Source: Burkholderiales bacterium UBA2647 (GTDB lineage Bacteria > Pseudomonadota > Gammaproteobacteria > Burkholderiales > Burkholderiaceae_E). Taken from it: a stretch of DNA of 15,945 nucleotides. This document shows positions 1 through 6,850 of this stretch, one piece after another. The stretch is taken from the NCBI GenBank assembly GCA_002359635.1, contig DENJ01000002.1:37240-53184 (forward strand), read 5' to 3'. Under the pieces are notes generated by a model. That model did not search any database, was not told where the DNA came from, and saw only the letters and a list, made by a program, of their open reading frames with translations. Position numbers and translations under genes: made by a program. The stretch's first letter is position 1; the number at the start of each line of letters is the position of its first letter.

Positions 1-310
1 CATGATGCTTGGGGCCGGCATCGCCGAGCGGATCAAAGTGCCATGAGCCCTCGAGTCGCTCAAAGGGTCCGTCGAGTAATTGCATGCGGATCAGACCCGG
101 TGCCTGGTGAAGATTTCGGGTCGAGAATTGTTGCTGGATACCTTTGAATCGGACCTGAAGTGAGGCATCAATGCCATCGTCGCGCTGCACCAGAATGCGG
201 CTTGACGCACACCAGGGCAGAAACTGGGGATAGCGATCAACCGCAGACACCAGATCAAACATGGCTTGAGGGGAATACGGGACGAGGGCTTGTCGTTCAA
301 TGCAAGGCAT
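1..310 (-). CDS. ratA: RatA / COQ10-like START-domain protein (partial, C-terminus outside window)
   Basis: Only the first 103 codons are present; the gene runs off the left edge. Reading back from the ATG at 308-310, residues 10-34 carry the opening of the RatA/COQ10 family, including YPQFLPWC, followed by a beta-rich stretch with VRFKGIQQQFSTRN, which fits the SRPBCC/START fold. In E. coli the homologue was described as a toxin that blocks 70S ribosome assembly, while mitochondrial COQ10 relatives bind ubiquinone; which role applies here cannot be read from sequence. The family is usually about 145 residues, so about 40 are missing. It is head-to-head with smpB, an arrangement also found in E. 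coli. I chose the ATG at 310 because the family motif starts just after it and no nearby alternative exists. The ribosome binding site is weak. Confidence 0.85.
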   Translation of the reverse strand, partial: MPCIERQALVPYSPQAMFDLVSAVDRYPQFLPWCASSRILVQRDDGIDASLQVRFKGIQQQFSTRNLHQAPGLIRMQLLDGPFERLEGSWHFDPLGDAGPKHH

Positions 311-353
311 AAGGTCTTAGCTTAAGATGCGTGATTCTACGAAGCAAACGTGC
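311..353. promoter_or_regulatory. Short divergent gap between ratA and smpB
   Basis: Only 43 bp separate the two start codons (16 bp if smpB starts at the ATG at 327). That is too short for two full promoters, so at least one promoter must lie inside the opposite gene. I found no convincing -35/-10 pair. The gap contains an AT-rich CTTAGCTTAAG stretch around 316-326. Confidence 0.3.
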
Positions 354-809
354 ATGACGATCGTCCAGAACAAAAAAGCATTCCACGACTACCTGATTGA
401 AGAGCGTTACGAAGCCGGCATTGTGCTTGAAGGCTGGGAGGTCAAAGCGGTCCGCGCAGGCCGGGCTCAAATCAAAGAAGGTTATGTCTTGATTCGTGCC
501 GCTGAACTTTATCTGATCGGCGCCCATATCACGGCGCTTCCCCAGGCCTCCACACATGTGCAGCCCGATCCGGTTCGAACCCGAAAATTGCTGCTTCACG
601 GGGCTGAAATCCGCAAACTGATCGGAAAAGTAGAGCGTGCCGGTTACACCCTGATACCGCTTAACTTTCACTACAGCAAACACCGCATCAAGCTTGAAAT
701 CGGTCTTGCCAAAGGAAAAAAGCAGCACGATAAGCGTGAGGCAGCAAAAGAGCGCGACTGGCAGCGTGAGCGCCAAAGGCTCATGAAAACAGATACGCGA
801 GCGCGATAA
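354..809 (+). CDS. smpB: SsrA-binding protein SmpB
   Basis: SmpB binds tmRNA (SsrA) and brings it to stalled ribosomes for trans-translation. The 151-residue product matches the family throughout: NKKAFHDYLIEERYEAGIVL near the N-terminus, GWEVKAVRAGRAQIKEGYV, the RTRKLLLH segment near the middle, GKKQHDKREAAKERDWQRE, and a basic C-terminal tail ending near RLMKTDTRAR, which is the part that enters the decoding site. I chose the ATG at 354 because MTIVQNKKAFHDY matches the usual Burkholderiales N-terminus, and a GAAG lies 9 bases upstream. An in-frame ATG at 327 would add nine residues (MRDSTKQTC) that do not resemble the family. The gene is divergent from ratA and convergent with ppsA. The ssrA gene itself is not in this window. 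Confidence 0.96.
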   Translation: MTIVQNKKAFHDYLIEERYEAGIVLEGWEVKAVRAGRAQIKEGYVLIRAAELYLIGAHITALPQASTHVQPDPVRTRKLLLHGAEIRKLIGKVERAGYTLIPLNFHYSKHRIKLEIGLAKGKKQHDKREAAKERDWQRERQRLMKTDTRAR

Positions 810-823
810 GGCGCGATCCGCGT
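795..823 (+). terminator. Weak hairpin over the smpB stop codon
   Basis: ACGCG (795-799) pairs with CGCGT (819-823), and inside it GCGC (801-804) can pair with GCGC (811-814) around a GATAAG loop that contains the stop codon. No T-run follows, so it is not a classical intrinsic terminator. It lies in the short convergent space between smpB and ppsA and could protect or end either transcript. Confidence 0.2.
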
Positions 824-870
824 TCTTGATCTCATGGCCCTTGATGATTTAGCCTCGAGCGCCTCGCCGT

Positions 871-3273
871 TTAACGTTTAGCCAGCAACTGCCAGGTATC
901 GATCACCGTGTCGGGGTTCAGAGAAATCGACTGTATACCCTCTTGAACCAGCCACTGCGCGAGATCCGGGTGATCCGAAGGGCCTTGCCCGCAAATCCCG
1001 ACGTACTTGCCCTGTTTTAGACAAGCTTGAATCGCCTGTGACAACAACAAACGCACTGCAGGATCACGCTCATCAAAAGCTGATGCCACAAGCCCTGAGT
1101 CCCGATCGAGCCCCAGTGTTAACTGGGTTAAATCATTCGAACCAATCGAAAAACCGTCGAAGTGCTCTAAAAAAGCATCGGCAAGAAGCGCATTGGATGG
1201 CAATTCACACATCATGATGATTCGAAGCGCACCAGCACCATCGTCTGCTGCACCGCTACCACGGGCGAGTCCATGTTGGGCAAGCAGCGCAATAACCTGT
1301 TTAGCCTCGTCAACCGTCCTAACGAATGGAACCATAAGCTCCACATTGTTTAATCCCATGTTGTTGCGCACGAGGCGCATCGCTTCGCACTCGAGCGCAA
1401 ATGGCTCGCGAAAATCGGCAGAGAGATATCGACTTGCGCCGCGAAAGCCCAACATCGGATTTTCTTCCTCGGGTTCATAGCGCGAGCCGCCAATCAGTTT
1501 GCGATACTCATTGCTCTTGAAATCAGATAATCGAACGATCACGGTCTTGGGCCAAAAGGCTGCCGCAATGGTTGCCACACCTTCTGCCAGCCTTGCCACA
1601 TAAAAATCCCGCGGTGAAGCGTAGCCACGCGCAACGCTTTCTACCGCAGACTTAAGCGCCGCATCCACATGTGGGTAGTCGAGAATTGCTTTGGGATGTA
1701 TACCGATATCGTTATTGATAATGAATTCCAAACGCGCTAAACCGACGCCTTCGTTCGGAAGTTGCGCAAAATCAAAGGCGAGTTGCGGGTTGCCCACATT
1801 CATCATCAGCTTTACTGGAATCGAGGGTAACTGCCCAGCATCAATCGCTGTGATTTCAGTCTCAAGAAGACCGTCGTAAACATATCCCGTATCGCCTTGG
1901 GCGCAGGACACTGTCACCAGGGCGCCGTCCATGAGCTGCTCGGTGGCATTGCCACAACCCACAACCGCTGGAATACCGAGCTCGCGGGCGATGATGGCCG
2001 CATGGCAGGTTCTACCGCCACGATTGGTCACGATCGCTGCGGCGCGTTTCATGATTGGTTCCCAATTTGGGTCGGTCATATCGGTCACCAAGACATCGCC
2101 AGCCTTGATGCGATCCATCTCTGTGGCGTCACGCACCACGCTCACCATGCCCGCGCCAACCTTCTGGCCAATCGCGCGACCGCTTACAAGAATCTCAGAG
2201 GTTGTTTTGAGCTGATAACGGGTTTGCTTGCCGTGCTGCCGCGACTTCACGGTTTCAGGGCGCGCCTGAAGGATATAGAGCCTGCCATCAAGGCCATCAA
2301 GACCCCACTCGATATCCATCGGTCTCTGATAGTGATCCTCGATAATCAAGGCATAACGGGCAAGTTCAATGACTTGCTCGTCGCGGAGCGAGAAACGATG
2401 CCGCTTTTCAGCCTCGGTTTCCAGGGTCTTGACAGCCGCCTGGCCGGGGCTCGCTTCGGCGTTGAAGGCCATTCGAATCAGCTTGGATCCCAGTTGTCTC
2501 CTGACGATTGCCTGCTTACCCTGCCTGAGCATCGGTTTGTGGACATAAAACTCATCCGGATTAACCGCACCCTGAACCACGGTTTCGCCTAAACCGTAGG
2601 CGCTCGTAATGAAAACAACCTGATCAAAGCCTGATTCAGTGTCTATCGTGAACATTACCCCGGATGATCCCTCATCACTGCGCACCATGCGCTGAATACC
2701 CGCGGACAAAGCTACATCGGCGTGTTCAAAGCCTTGATGAACGCGGTAGGCGATGGCCCGATCGTTATACAAAGACGCAAAAACCTGTCGTACCTTGACC
2801 AAAACCTCGTTGATGCCAGATACATTCAGAAAGCTTTCTTGCTGACCTGCAAATGAGGCATCAGGAAGATCTTCGGCGGTTGCAGAAGAGCGCACGGCAA
2901 CCGATATTTCCGCCTTTGAATCCGCTTGTAAGCTTTGATAAGCCTCGCGTATCGCCACTTCAAGGTCAGGTTGTAGTGGTGCCGACGCCATCCAGCCTCG
3001 AATATCCTCGCCGCACTGCGCAAGGGCTTTGACGTCTTCAATATTGAGTCCCTCGAGGCGTGCGGCGATGCGGTCCGTAAGTCGATTGAATTGCAAAAAG
3101 GATCGAAAGGCTTGCGCGGTGGTTGCAAAGCCGCCCGGCACCCGCACACCGGCGTGGGCCAACTGGCTGATCATTTCTCCAAGGGATGCATTCTTTCCGC
3201 CCACCGATTCAACATCGGTCATGCGTAATGCCTCGAAGGGAACGACAAGGCGTTCGCTGAGGGGTTGGTTCAT
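871..3273 (-). CDS. ppsA: Phosphoenolpyruvate synthase (pyruvate, water dikinase)
   Basis: Converts pyruvate, ATP and water to phosphoenolpyruvate, AMP and phosphate, the entry step of gluconeogenesis from C3 acids; a cytosolic enzyme. The product is 800 residues, close to the E. coli length. The N-terminal nucleotide-binding domain has VGGKNASLGEM (24-34) and VRSSATAEDLPDASFAGQQE. The central swivelling domain has GGRTCHAA (419-426), giving the phosphorylated His424 and, two residues before it, Thr422, equivalent to the threonine targeted by PpsR. The C-terminal PEP-binding barrel has GSNDLTQLTLGLDRDSG and CGQGPSD, with catalytic Cys761. A short Gly/Ala-rich insertion (about 671-683) appears relative to E. 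coli. I chose the ATG at 3273 because AGGA sits 6 bases upstream; a TTG at 3291 would place that site inside the gene. It is divergent from its regulator ppsR. Confidence 0.97.
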   Translation of the reverse strand: MNQPLSERLVVPFEALRMTDVESVGGKNASLGEMISQLAHAGVRVPGGFATTAQAFRSFLQFNRLTDRIAARLEGLNIEDVKALAQCGEDIRGWMASAPLQPDLEVAIREAYQSLQADSKAEISVAVRSSATAEDLPDASFAGQQESFLNVSGINEVLVKVRQVFASLYNDRAIAYRVHQGFEHADVALSAGIQRMVRSDEGSSGVMFTIDTESGFDQVVFITSAYGLGETVVQGAVNPDEFYVHKPMLRQGKQAIVRRQLGSKLIRMAFNAEASPGQAAVKTLETEAEKRHRFSLRDEQVIELARYALIIEDHYQRPMDIEWGLDGLDGRLYILQARPETVKSRQHGKQTRYQLKTTSEILVSGRAIGQKVGAGMVSVVRDATEMDRIKAGDVLVTDMTDPNWEPIMKRAAAIVTNRGGRTCHAAIIARELGIPAVVGCGNATEQLMDGALVTVSCAQGDTGYVYDGLLETEITAIDAGQLPSIPVKLMMNVGNPQLAFDFAQLPNEGVGLARLEFIINNDIGIHPKAILDYPHVDAALKSAVESVARGYASPRDFYVARLAEGVATIAAAFWPKTVIVRLSDFKSNEYRKLIGGSRYEPEEENPMLGFRGASRYLSADFREPFALECEAMRLVRNNMGLNNVELMVPFVRTVDEAKQVIALLAQHGLARGSGAADDGAGALRIIMMCELPSNALLADAFLEHFDGFSIGSNDLTQLTLGLDRDSGLVASAFDERDPAVRLLLSQAIQACLKQGKYVGICGQGPSDHPDLAQWLVQEGIQSISLNPDTVIDTWQLLAKR

Positions 3274-3387
3274 CGATTTTCCTAACGACAAGTTGAAAAA
3301 GCATGGGGATCTCTGCTTGACTGCCAGGTGACGGGGGATCCGATGGGTTAAATTCTACCTGTAGCCCTCGCGAAAAAAGACAAATCG
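3274..3387. promoter_or_regulatory. Divergent control region of ppsA and ppsR
   Basis: These 114 bp must hold at least part of the promoters for both genes. On the minus strand TAGAAT (3352-3357) resembles a -10 box for ppsA, but the best -35-like TTGTCT upstream is about 20 bases away, which is too far. On the plus strand TTGACT (about 3317-3322) resembles a -35 box, but no good -10 follows at 16-18 bases. I see no recognisable operator. The call rests mainly on gene geometry. Confidence 0.35.
3280..3283 (-). promoter_or_regulatory. Ribosome binding site of ppsA
   Basis: AGGA on the minus strand, 6 bases before the ATG at 3271-3273. It decides the ppsA start in favour of that ATG over the in-frame TTG at 3289-3291. 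Confidence 0.6.
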
Positions 3388-4230
3388 ATGACTGAAACAG
3401 CCACTCCAGAGCCTGCTAGCGCCGGGCGACGCACTGTGTTTTACGTATCCGATGGCACGGGTATCACCGCAGAAGGCTTTGGGCATTCGCTGCTGGCGCA
3501 ATTCGAAAAGCTCGCAATCCGCGAGATTCGCCTTCCCTTTATCGACAGCATGACAAAAGCGCAGGAGGCACTCGATAAGATCAATCGATGCAGCGCGGCA
3601 GAGCCAGCGCGCCCCTTGGTGTTCTCGACCCTTGTCAACCCTGAGATTGCCGCGGTGATGCGCCAGGCAAACGCCTTTGTCATCAATCTTTTCGCCAGCT
3701 TTGTTGAGCCGCTCGAACAAGAGCTTGACATGAAATCCACCCATACCATCGGTCGCTTGCATAACGTTGCCGATAGCCAGCAGTACAAAAATCGCATCGA
3801 AGCGATCAATTTTTCCTTGGCACATGACGACGGACAGTCGGCTGCCAATCTTAAGGATGCCGACGTTATCCTGGTGGGCGTATCGCGTTCGGGAAAAACA
3901 CCAACCAGTCTCTATCTCGCGATGCAGCACGGGCTTAAGGCTGCTAACTATCCCTTGATTCCGGAGGACTTCGAACGAAAAAAACTGCCCCCTGCCCTGC
4001 TCGCTTACAGGAGCAAGCTATTTGGTCTGTCGATTACACCCGAACGACTCAGTCAGGTGCGAAACGAGCGCCGCCCCGGCAGCCAGTACGCTTCTCTGAA
4101 TAATTGCCGTCATGAGGTCGCTGAGGCAGAACACATGATGCGACGCGAAGGCATTCGATGGCTATCGTCAACGTCCAAATCCATCGAGGAAATCGCTACA
4201 ACAATCCTGCAGTTGCTTGGTGATCGATAA
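3388..4230 (+). CDS. ppsR: PEP synthase regulatory protein, bifunctional kinase/pyrophosphorylase (DUF299)
   Basis: Switches PEP synthase off by ADP-dependent phosphorylation of the threonine next to the catalytic histidine, and on again by phosphate-dependent removal. The 280-residue protein has the family opening RTVFYVSDGTGITAE (15-29), HTIGRLHNV and the YKNRIEAINFSLAHDDG stretch, and the P-loop GVSRSGKT (164-171) in the segment DVILVGVSRSGKTPTS. The C-terminal part has NYPLIPEDFE and SITPERLSQVRNERRPGS, typical of this family. Length is normal. The ATG at 3388 gives a 14-residue lead before the conserved region, as is common in betaproteobacteria; the ribosome binding site is only a purine-rich AAAAAAGA. 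Its divergent neighbour ppsA encodes the expected target with the Thr-x-His motif intact, which makes the assignment to PpsR rather than to a PPDK regulator firm. Confidence 0.96.
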   Translation: MTETATPEPASAGRRTVFYVSDGTGITAEGFGHSLLAQFEKLAIREIRLPFIDSMTKAQEALDKINRCSAAEPARPLVFSTLVNPEIAAVMRQANAFVINLFASFVEPLEQELDMKSTHTIGRLHNVADSQQYKNRIEAINFSLAHDDGQSAANLKDADVILVGVSRSGKTPTSLYLAMQHGLKAANYPLIPEDFERKKLPPALLAYRSKLFGLSITPERLSQVRNERRPGSQYASLNNCRHEVAEAEHMMRREGIRWLSSTSKSIEEIATTILQLLGDR

Positions 4231-4247
4231 CAGCAACTTGGTTTTTT
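4211..4247 (+). terminator. Possible intrinsic terminator after ppsR
   Basis: AGTTGCT (4211-4217) and AGCAACT (4232-4238) form a 7-bp inverted repeat with a 14-base loop that contains the ppsR stop codon, followed by six T at 4242-4247. The stem has few G:C pairs and the loop is long, so termination may be inefficient. It sits in the 27-bp convergent gap with the RNA methyltransferase gene; on the minus strand there is no T-run. Confidence 0.4.
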
Positions 4248-4257
4248 GGGATTTGTC

Positions 4258-5076
4258 TTATTCGCGACGCTGCCGGTATTGCTCGTAGAGCAAGATGCCC
4301 TGCGCCATTGCGGCGTTGAAGGATTCCATCTGTGATTGCATGGGAATCGCATAAAGCGAAACACGCGGGTGCGCTCGCACGATTGCTGACAGGCCACGGC
4401 CTTCGGCGCCAAGCACCCACAATCCAGGATGGCGCAGATCGCTTAGATCCGCCATGCGACCCCGGGCGTCGGCAGCACGAATCGGACCGGTTACCGCCGC
4501 CGCAAGGTCATCAAAAGACATTGGTTGAAAAAGCTTCAGCCGCTGGTGCGCCCCCATCGCAGCCCGAAGGGTTTTGGGAGACCAGAAGTCTGCGCATCCT
4601 GGCCCGGGAACACAGGCATGAACACCAAAGGCTGCTGCTGTACGCATTACTGTACCGAGATTGCCAGGGTCCTGGATCCCGTCAAAAAAAATCAGATCTA
4701 CATCGGCTGGCAGACCCGCGAGCGATTGAGCTTCCTCGAAAGGCGCCAGCGCAAGCGGCGCTCCATCAACGCCCAGACCCGGAATACCCTCTGAGAGACT
4801 CCCCTCGAGCAAAAACCAGGCGCAAGGTTTTTCAACATGTTTGGTCGATTGCAAATCCACCTGCCATGCTGAGACAACATCCTCGGAGCCCGGCTTGCTC
4901 AGCCAATGTTTCGGGATCACGATCCGGTGCATAGGTACGCCCTGCATCACCCAGTCCTGAATCAATCGCTCGCCAAGCAGTACACATAGGCCTTGTGAAC
5001 GCCGCTTTGCCGGATCGTCGGCGAGTCTACGGATCAACTGAATGAACTCGTTGCTGCGAGACCGGATCACTTCCAT
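4258..5076 (-). CDS. SpoU/TrmH-family RNA 2'-O-methyltransferase, target unknown
   Basis: A SPOUT-class enzyme expected to transfer a methyl group from S-adenosylmethionine to a ribose 2'-OH in rRNA or tRNA. The 272 residues show an N-terminal substrate-binding part (about 1-115) with a family-like opening SRSNEFIQLIRRLADDPAKR, then the catalytic knot. Motif 1 is DGIQDPGNLGTVMRTAAAFG (132-151) with Asn139. Motif 2 is VLGAEGRGLS (221-230). Motif 3 is IPMQSQMESFNAAMAQGILL (244-263). Motif 3 departs from the usual IPMxGxxxSLNxxxA: the expected Gly is replaced and SLN is SFN. The start overlaps the end of rnhB by 10 bp, so it is the last gene of the envelope operon. RlmB/TrmH-like names would be over-precise; the RNA target is not deducible. 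Confidence 0.9.
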   Translation of the reverse strand: MEVIRSRSNEFIQLIRRLADDPAKRRSQGLCVLLGERLIQDWVMQGVPMHRIVIPKHWLSKPGSEDVVSAWQVDLQSTKHVEKPCAWFLLEGSLSEGIPGLGVDGAPLALAPFEEAQSLAGLPADVDLIFFDGIQDPGNLGTVMRTAAAFGVHACVPGPGCADFWSPKTLRAAMGAHQRLKLFQPMSFDDLAAAVTGPIRAADARGRMADLSDLRHPGLWVLGAEGRGLSAIVRAHPRVSLYAIPMQSQMESFNAAMAQGILLYEQYRQRRE

Positions 5077-5636
5077 GAGAATGAACGTCGATGAATCGCA
5101 CAGGGACCAAGCGAGGCAATGGCCTGCCGATGCTTGGCTGTGGGATAGCCTTTATGGCGCTCAAAATCGTAGCCGGGATAGCGTGCTGCGGCATCAATCA
5201 TCCAGGCATCTCGACTTGTTTTAGCGAGAATGGAGGCTGCAGCGATTGCCGGTACCAGATCATCACCGCCTATCAGGCATCGGGTGGGTCGATCAAGTTT
5301 TGGATCCTGATTGCCATCGACCCAGTACACCAATCCCAAGGCCTTTGAGCCGAGTCGATCTTCAAGCAGCTGCGCTGCTCGACGCATCGCTAGCAGGCTC
5401 GCTTGGAGAATATTCAGATGATCAATTTCCTCAACACTGGCACTCGCCACAGCAAAACCCAAGGCCGTCGCCATGATCGCTTCGCGCAGCGCATGCCGCC
5501 TGGACTCGGCAAGCTTTTTCGAATCCCGTAAGCCATCAATCGGCCTGTTGGGATCAAGCAAAACGGCCGCGGCATAGACAGGCCCAGCCAGCGGACCACG
5601 CCCGGCCTCATCCAGACCTGCGACAAAAGCACTCAT
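5067..5636 (-). CDS. rnhB: Ribonuclease HII
   Basis: Cuts the RNA strand of RNA-DNA hybrids and removes single ribonucleotides from DNA. The 189-residue protein has the type 2 RNase H signature: LDEAGRGPLAGP (8-19) with acidic pair Asp9/Glu10, GLRDSKKL (35-42), YWVDGN with Asp107, and AKTSRDAWM (138-146) with Asp143, completing the four catalytic acids. The HKGYPTAKH motif follows at 161-169. Length is normal for the family. I chose the ATG at 5636 because the conserved domain starts directly after it and it shares ATGA (5633-5636) with the lpxB stop. A longer reading from 5684 would add 16 unrelated residues lying inside lpxB. It overlaps the downstream RNA methyltransferase by 10 bp. Confidence 0.96.
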   Translation of the reverse strand: MSAFVAGLDEAGRGPLAGPVYAAAVLLDPNRPIDGLRDSKKLAESRRHALREAIMATALGFAVASASVEEIDHLNILQASLLAMRRAAQLLEDRLGSKALGLVYWVDGNQDPKLDRPTRCLIGGDDLVPAIAAASILAKTSRDAWMIDAAARYPGYDFERHKGYPTAKHRQAIASLGPCAIHRRSFSWK

Positions 5637-6850
5637 CGCGATGCCAGCGCCGATTGAAGTACTGCCGCACAACGGCTCGCACAATCACATCGAAGCGACT
5701 GGTAAATGGCAAAAAAAGCATCCCTAAGCGATGCGCGCAAAGCCTGATCATCCCATTGCGCTTCAAGAGCGTCGATGACGGCCTGCTTTGTGGCCTGCGC
5801 CTGTATCAATTCGGGCACCAGAAATTTTTTCGCCAGGATGTTGGGCAGTCCCACCCAGGGTTGCAATTGCTGAGGACGCATCCAGCGATAGCTCAGGGCA
5901 GGCATCCGGTAAACAATGACCATCGGCCTACCAAGCAGCGCCGCCTCTAAGCAAACCGTACCACTGGCAGCCAAGACCTGATCGCTGGCAGCGATGCAGG
6001 CTTGTGCCTGACCGCGAAACAGCATGATCCGCTGGCTAGCAACATGAACATGACGCTTGATGAAGCCCTGAAGCTGCGCAAAGATGCCAGGGCTCGCAGC
6101 CGGGATAAGAAACGTCGATCCCGGATGCCGCCTTGAAAGTTCCTGAGCGACATCCAGCATGAGTACCGCATGCTGTGCAATCTCGTCAGACCTTGATCCA
6201 GGCAGCAAGCAAAACCAACGATTTGCTTCGGAACCCGAAAAGCATCGATCCAGGTCCGGCCTTACCTGCAAACCGAGCGCTTGCCTGGCCTCGAGGCGAT
6301 CCGGATCAAAACTGATTTGATCCGCCATCGGATGTCCCACATAGCTGGTGGCCAAACCCGTGTCACGATAAAACGCTTCCTCAAAGGGAAACAGCAACAG
6401 CAAATGATCAAGCGATCGTGCGATCTTCCACTTTCGCTCGGGTCGCCAAGCCCAAATCGAAGGCCCAACCAGATGAAAACAAGGCATGCCCCTTGCTTTG
6501 AGTGTTGCGGCAATCTCAAAATTGAAATCGGGAGCGTCTACGCCCAAGAACAGATCCGCAGGCCAATCGATAAAGCCTCGAATCAGTTGACGGCGTAATC
6601 GCAAGAGCCTGGGAAGATGCCTTATCACCTCGGCATAACCGCGAAGCGACAGGGCGCTAATGTCGACGTCGCATTGCATGCCAGCGGCCGCAAGGGCCGG
6701 TCCGCCAACGCCGCGAACTGTTAAGGCATTGTCAGCGTGGAAAAGCTTCTTCATGACCGCAGCAGCGATTTGGTCACCCGATGACTCACCGGCCACCAGC
6801 GCAATCCTTCGCTCGGCATGAGCTTTTGTGACGAGTTCCTCGATTTGCAT
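5633..6850 (-). CDS. lpxB: Lipid-A-disaccharide synthase
   Basis: Glycosyltransferase family 19 enzyme that joins UDP-2,3-diacylglucosamine and lipid X to the beta-1,6 disaccharide of lipid A at the inner membrane. The 405 residues carry RIALVAGESSGD (15-26), DLFLGVDAPDFNFEIA (99-114), HLVGPSIWAWRPERKWKI (126-143), YVGHPMAD (170-177), LLPGSRSDEI (215-224) and ASGTVCLEAALLGRP (295-309), all in family order. It is about 20 residues longer than the E. coli enzyme; part of this is a 13-residue lead before the usual start. The ATG at 6850 shares one base with the lpxA stop (TGATG), which supports this start by coupling. The end overlaps rnhB as ATGA. The window does not contain lpxH, lpxK or lpxC. 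Confidence 0.97.
   Translation of the reverse strand: MQIEELVTKAHAERRIALVAGESSGDQIAAAVMKKLFHADNALTVRGVGGPALAAAGMQCDVDISALSLRGYAEVIRHLPRLLRLRRQLIRGFIDWPADLFLGVDAPDFNFEIAATLKARGMPCFHLVGPSIWAWRPERKWKIARSLDHLLLLFPFEEAFYRDTGLATSYVGHPMADQISFDPDRLEARQALGLQVRPDLDRCFSGSEANRWFCLLPGSRSDEIAQHAVLMLDVAQELSRRHPGSTFLIPAASPGIFAQLQGFIKRHVHVASQRIMLFRGQAQACIAASDQVLAASGTVCLEAALLGRPMVIVYRMPALSYRWMRPQQLQPWVGLPNILAKKFLVPELIQAQATKQAVIDALEAQWDDQALRASLRDAFFAIYQSLRCDCASRCAAVLQSALASR

Noticed and set aside
91..300. Minus-strand 69-codon frame in the ratA region
   Set aside because: The neighbouring minus-strand frame starting at 310 encodes a clear RatA/COQ10 domain, so this frame is a shadow.
297..776. Minus-strand open frame of 159 codons opposite smpB
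   Set aside because: It is antisense to a well-conserved smpB, with no family resemblance; it also runs into the true ratA start region in another frame.
841..870. GCCTCGAGC-GCCTCGCC near the ppsA stop as a terminator
   Set aside because: It is mainly a short direct repeat; the possible stem is only 4 bp (CGAG/CTCG) and no T-run follows in the ppsA direction.
1897..2592. Plus-strand open frame of 231 codons opposite ppsA
   Set aside because: Also in exact codon register with the sense gene and explained by codon choice; ppsA is full-length and clearly the real gene.
3289..3291. TTG as an upstream start for ppsA
   Set aside because: It would place the good AGGA ribosome binding site inside the gene; the ATG at 3273 is correctly spaced from it.
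4332..4934. Plus-strand open frame of 200 codons opposite the RNA methyltransferase gene
   Set aside because: The sense strand encodes intact SpoU motifs; the antisense product is low in recognisable structure and rich in Arg, Pro and Gln, typical of a shadow frame.
6137..6143. GGAACTT on the minus strand inside lpxB, like a sigmaE -35 box
   Set aside because: No TCNNA-type -10 box follows at 16-17 bases, and the match lies within well-conserved coding sequence.
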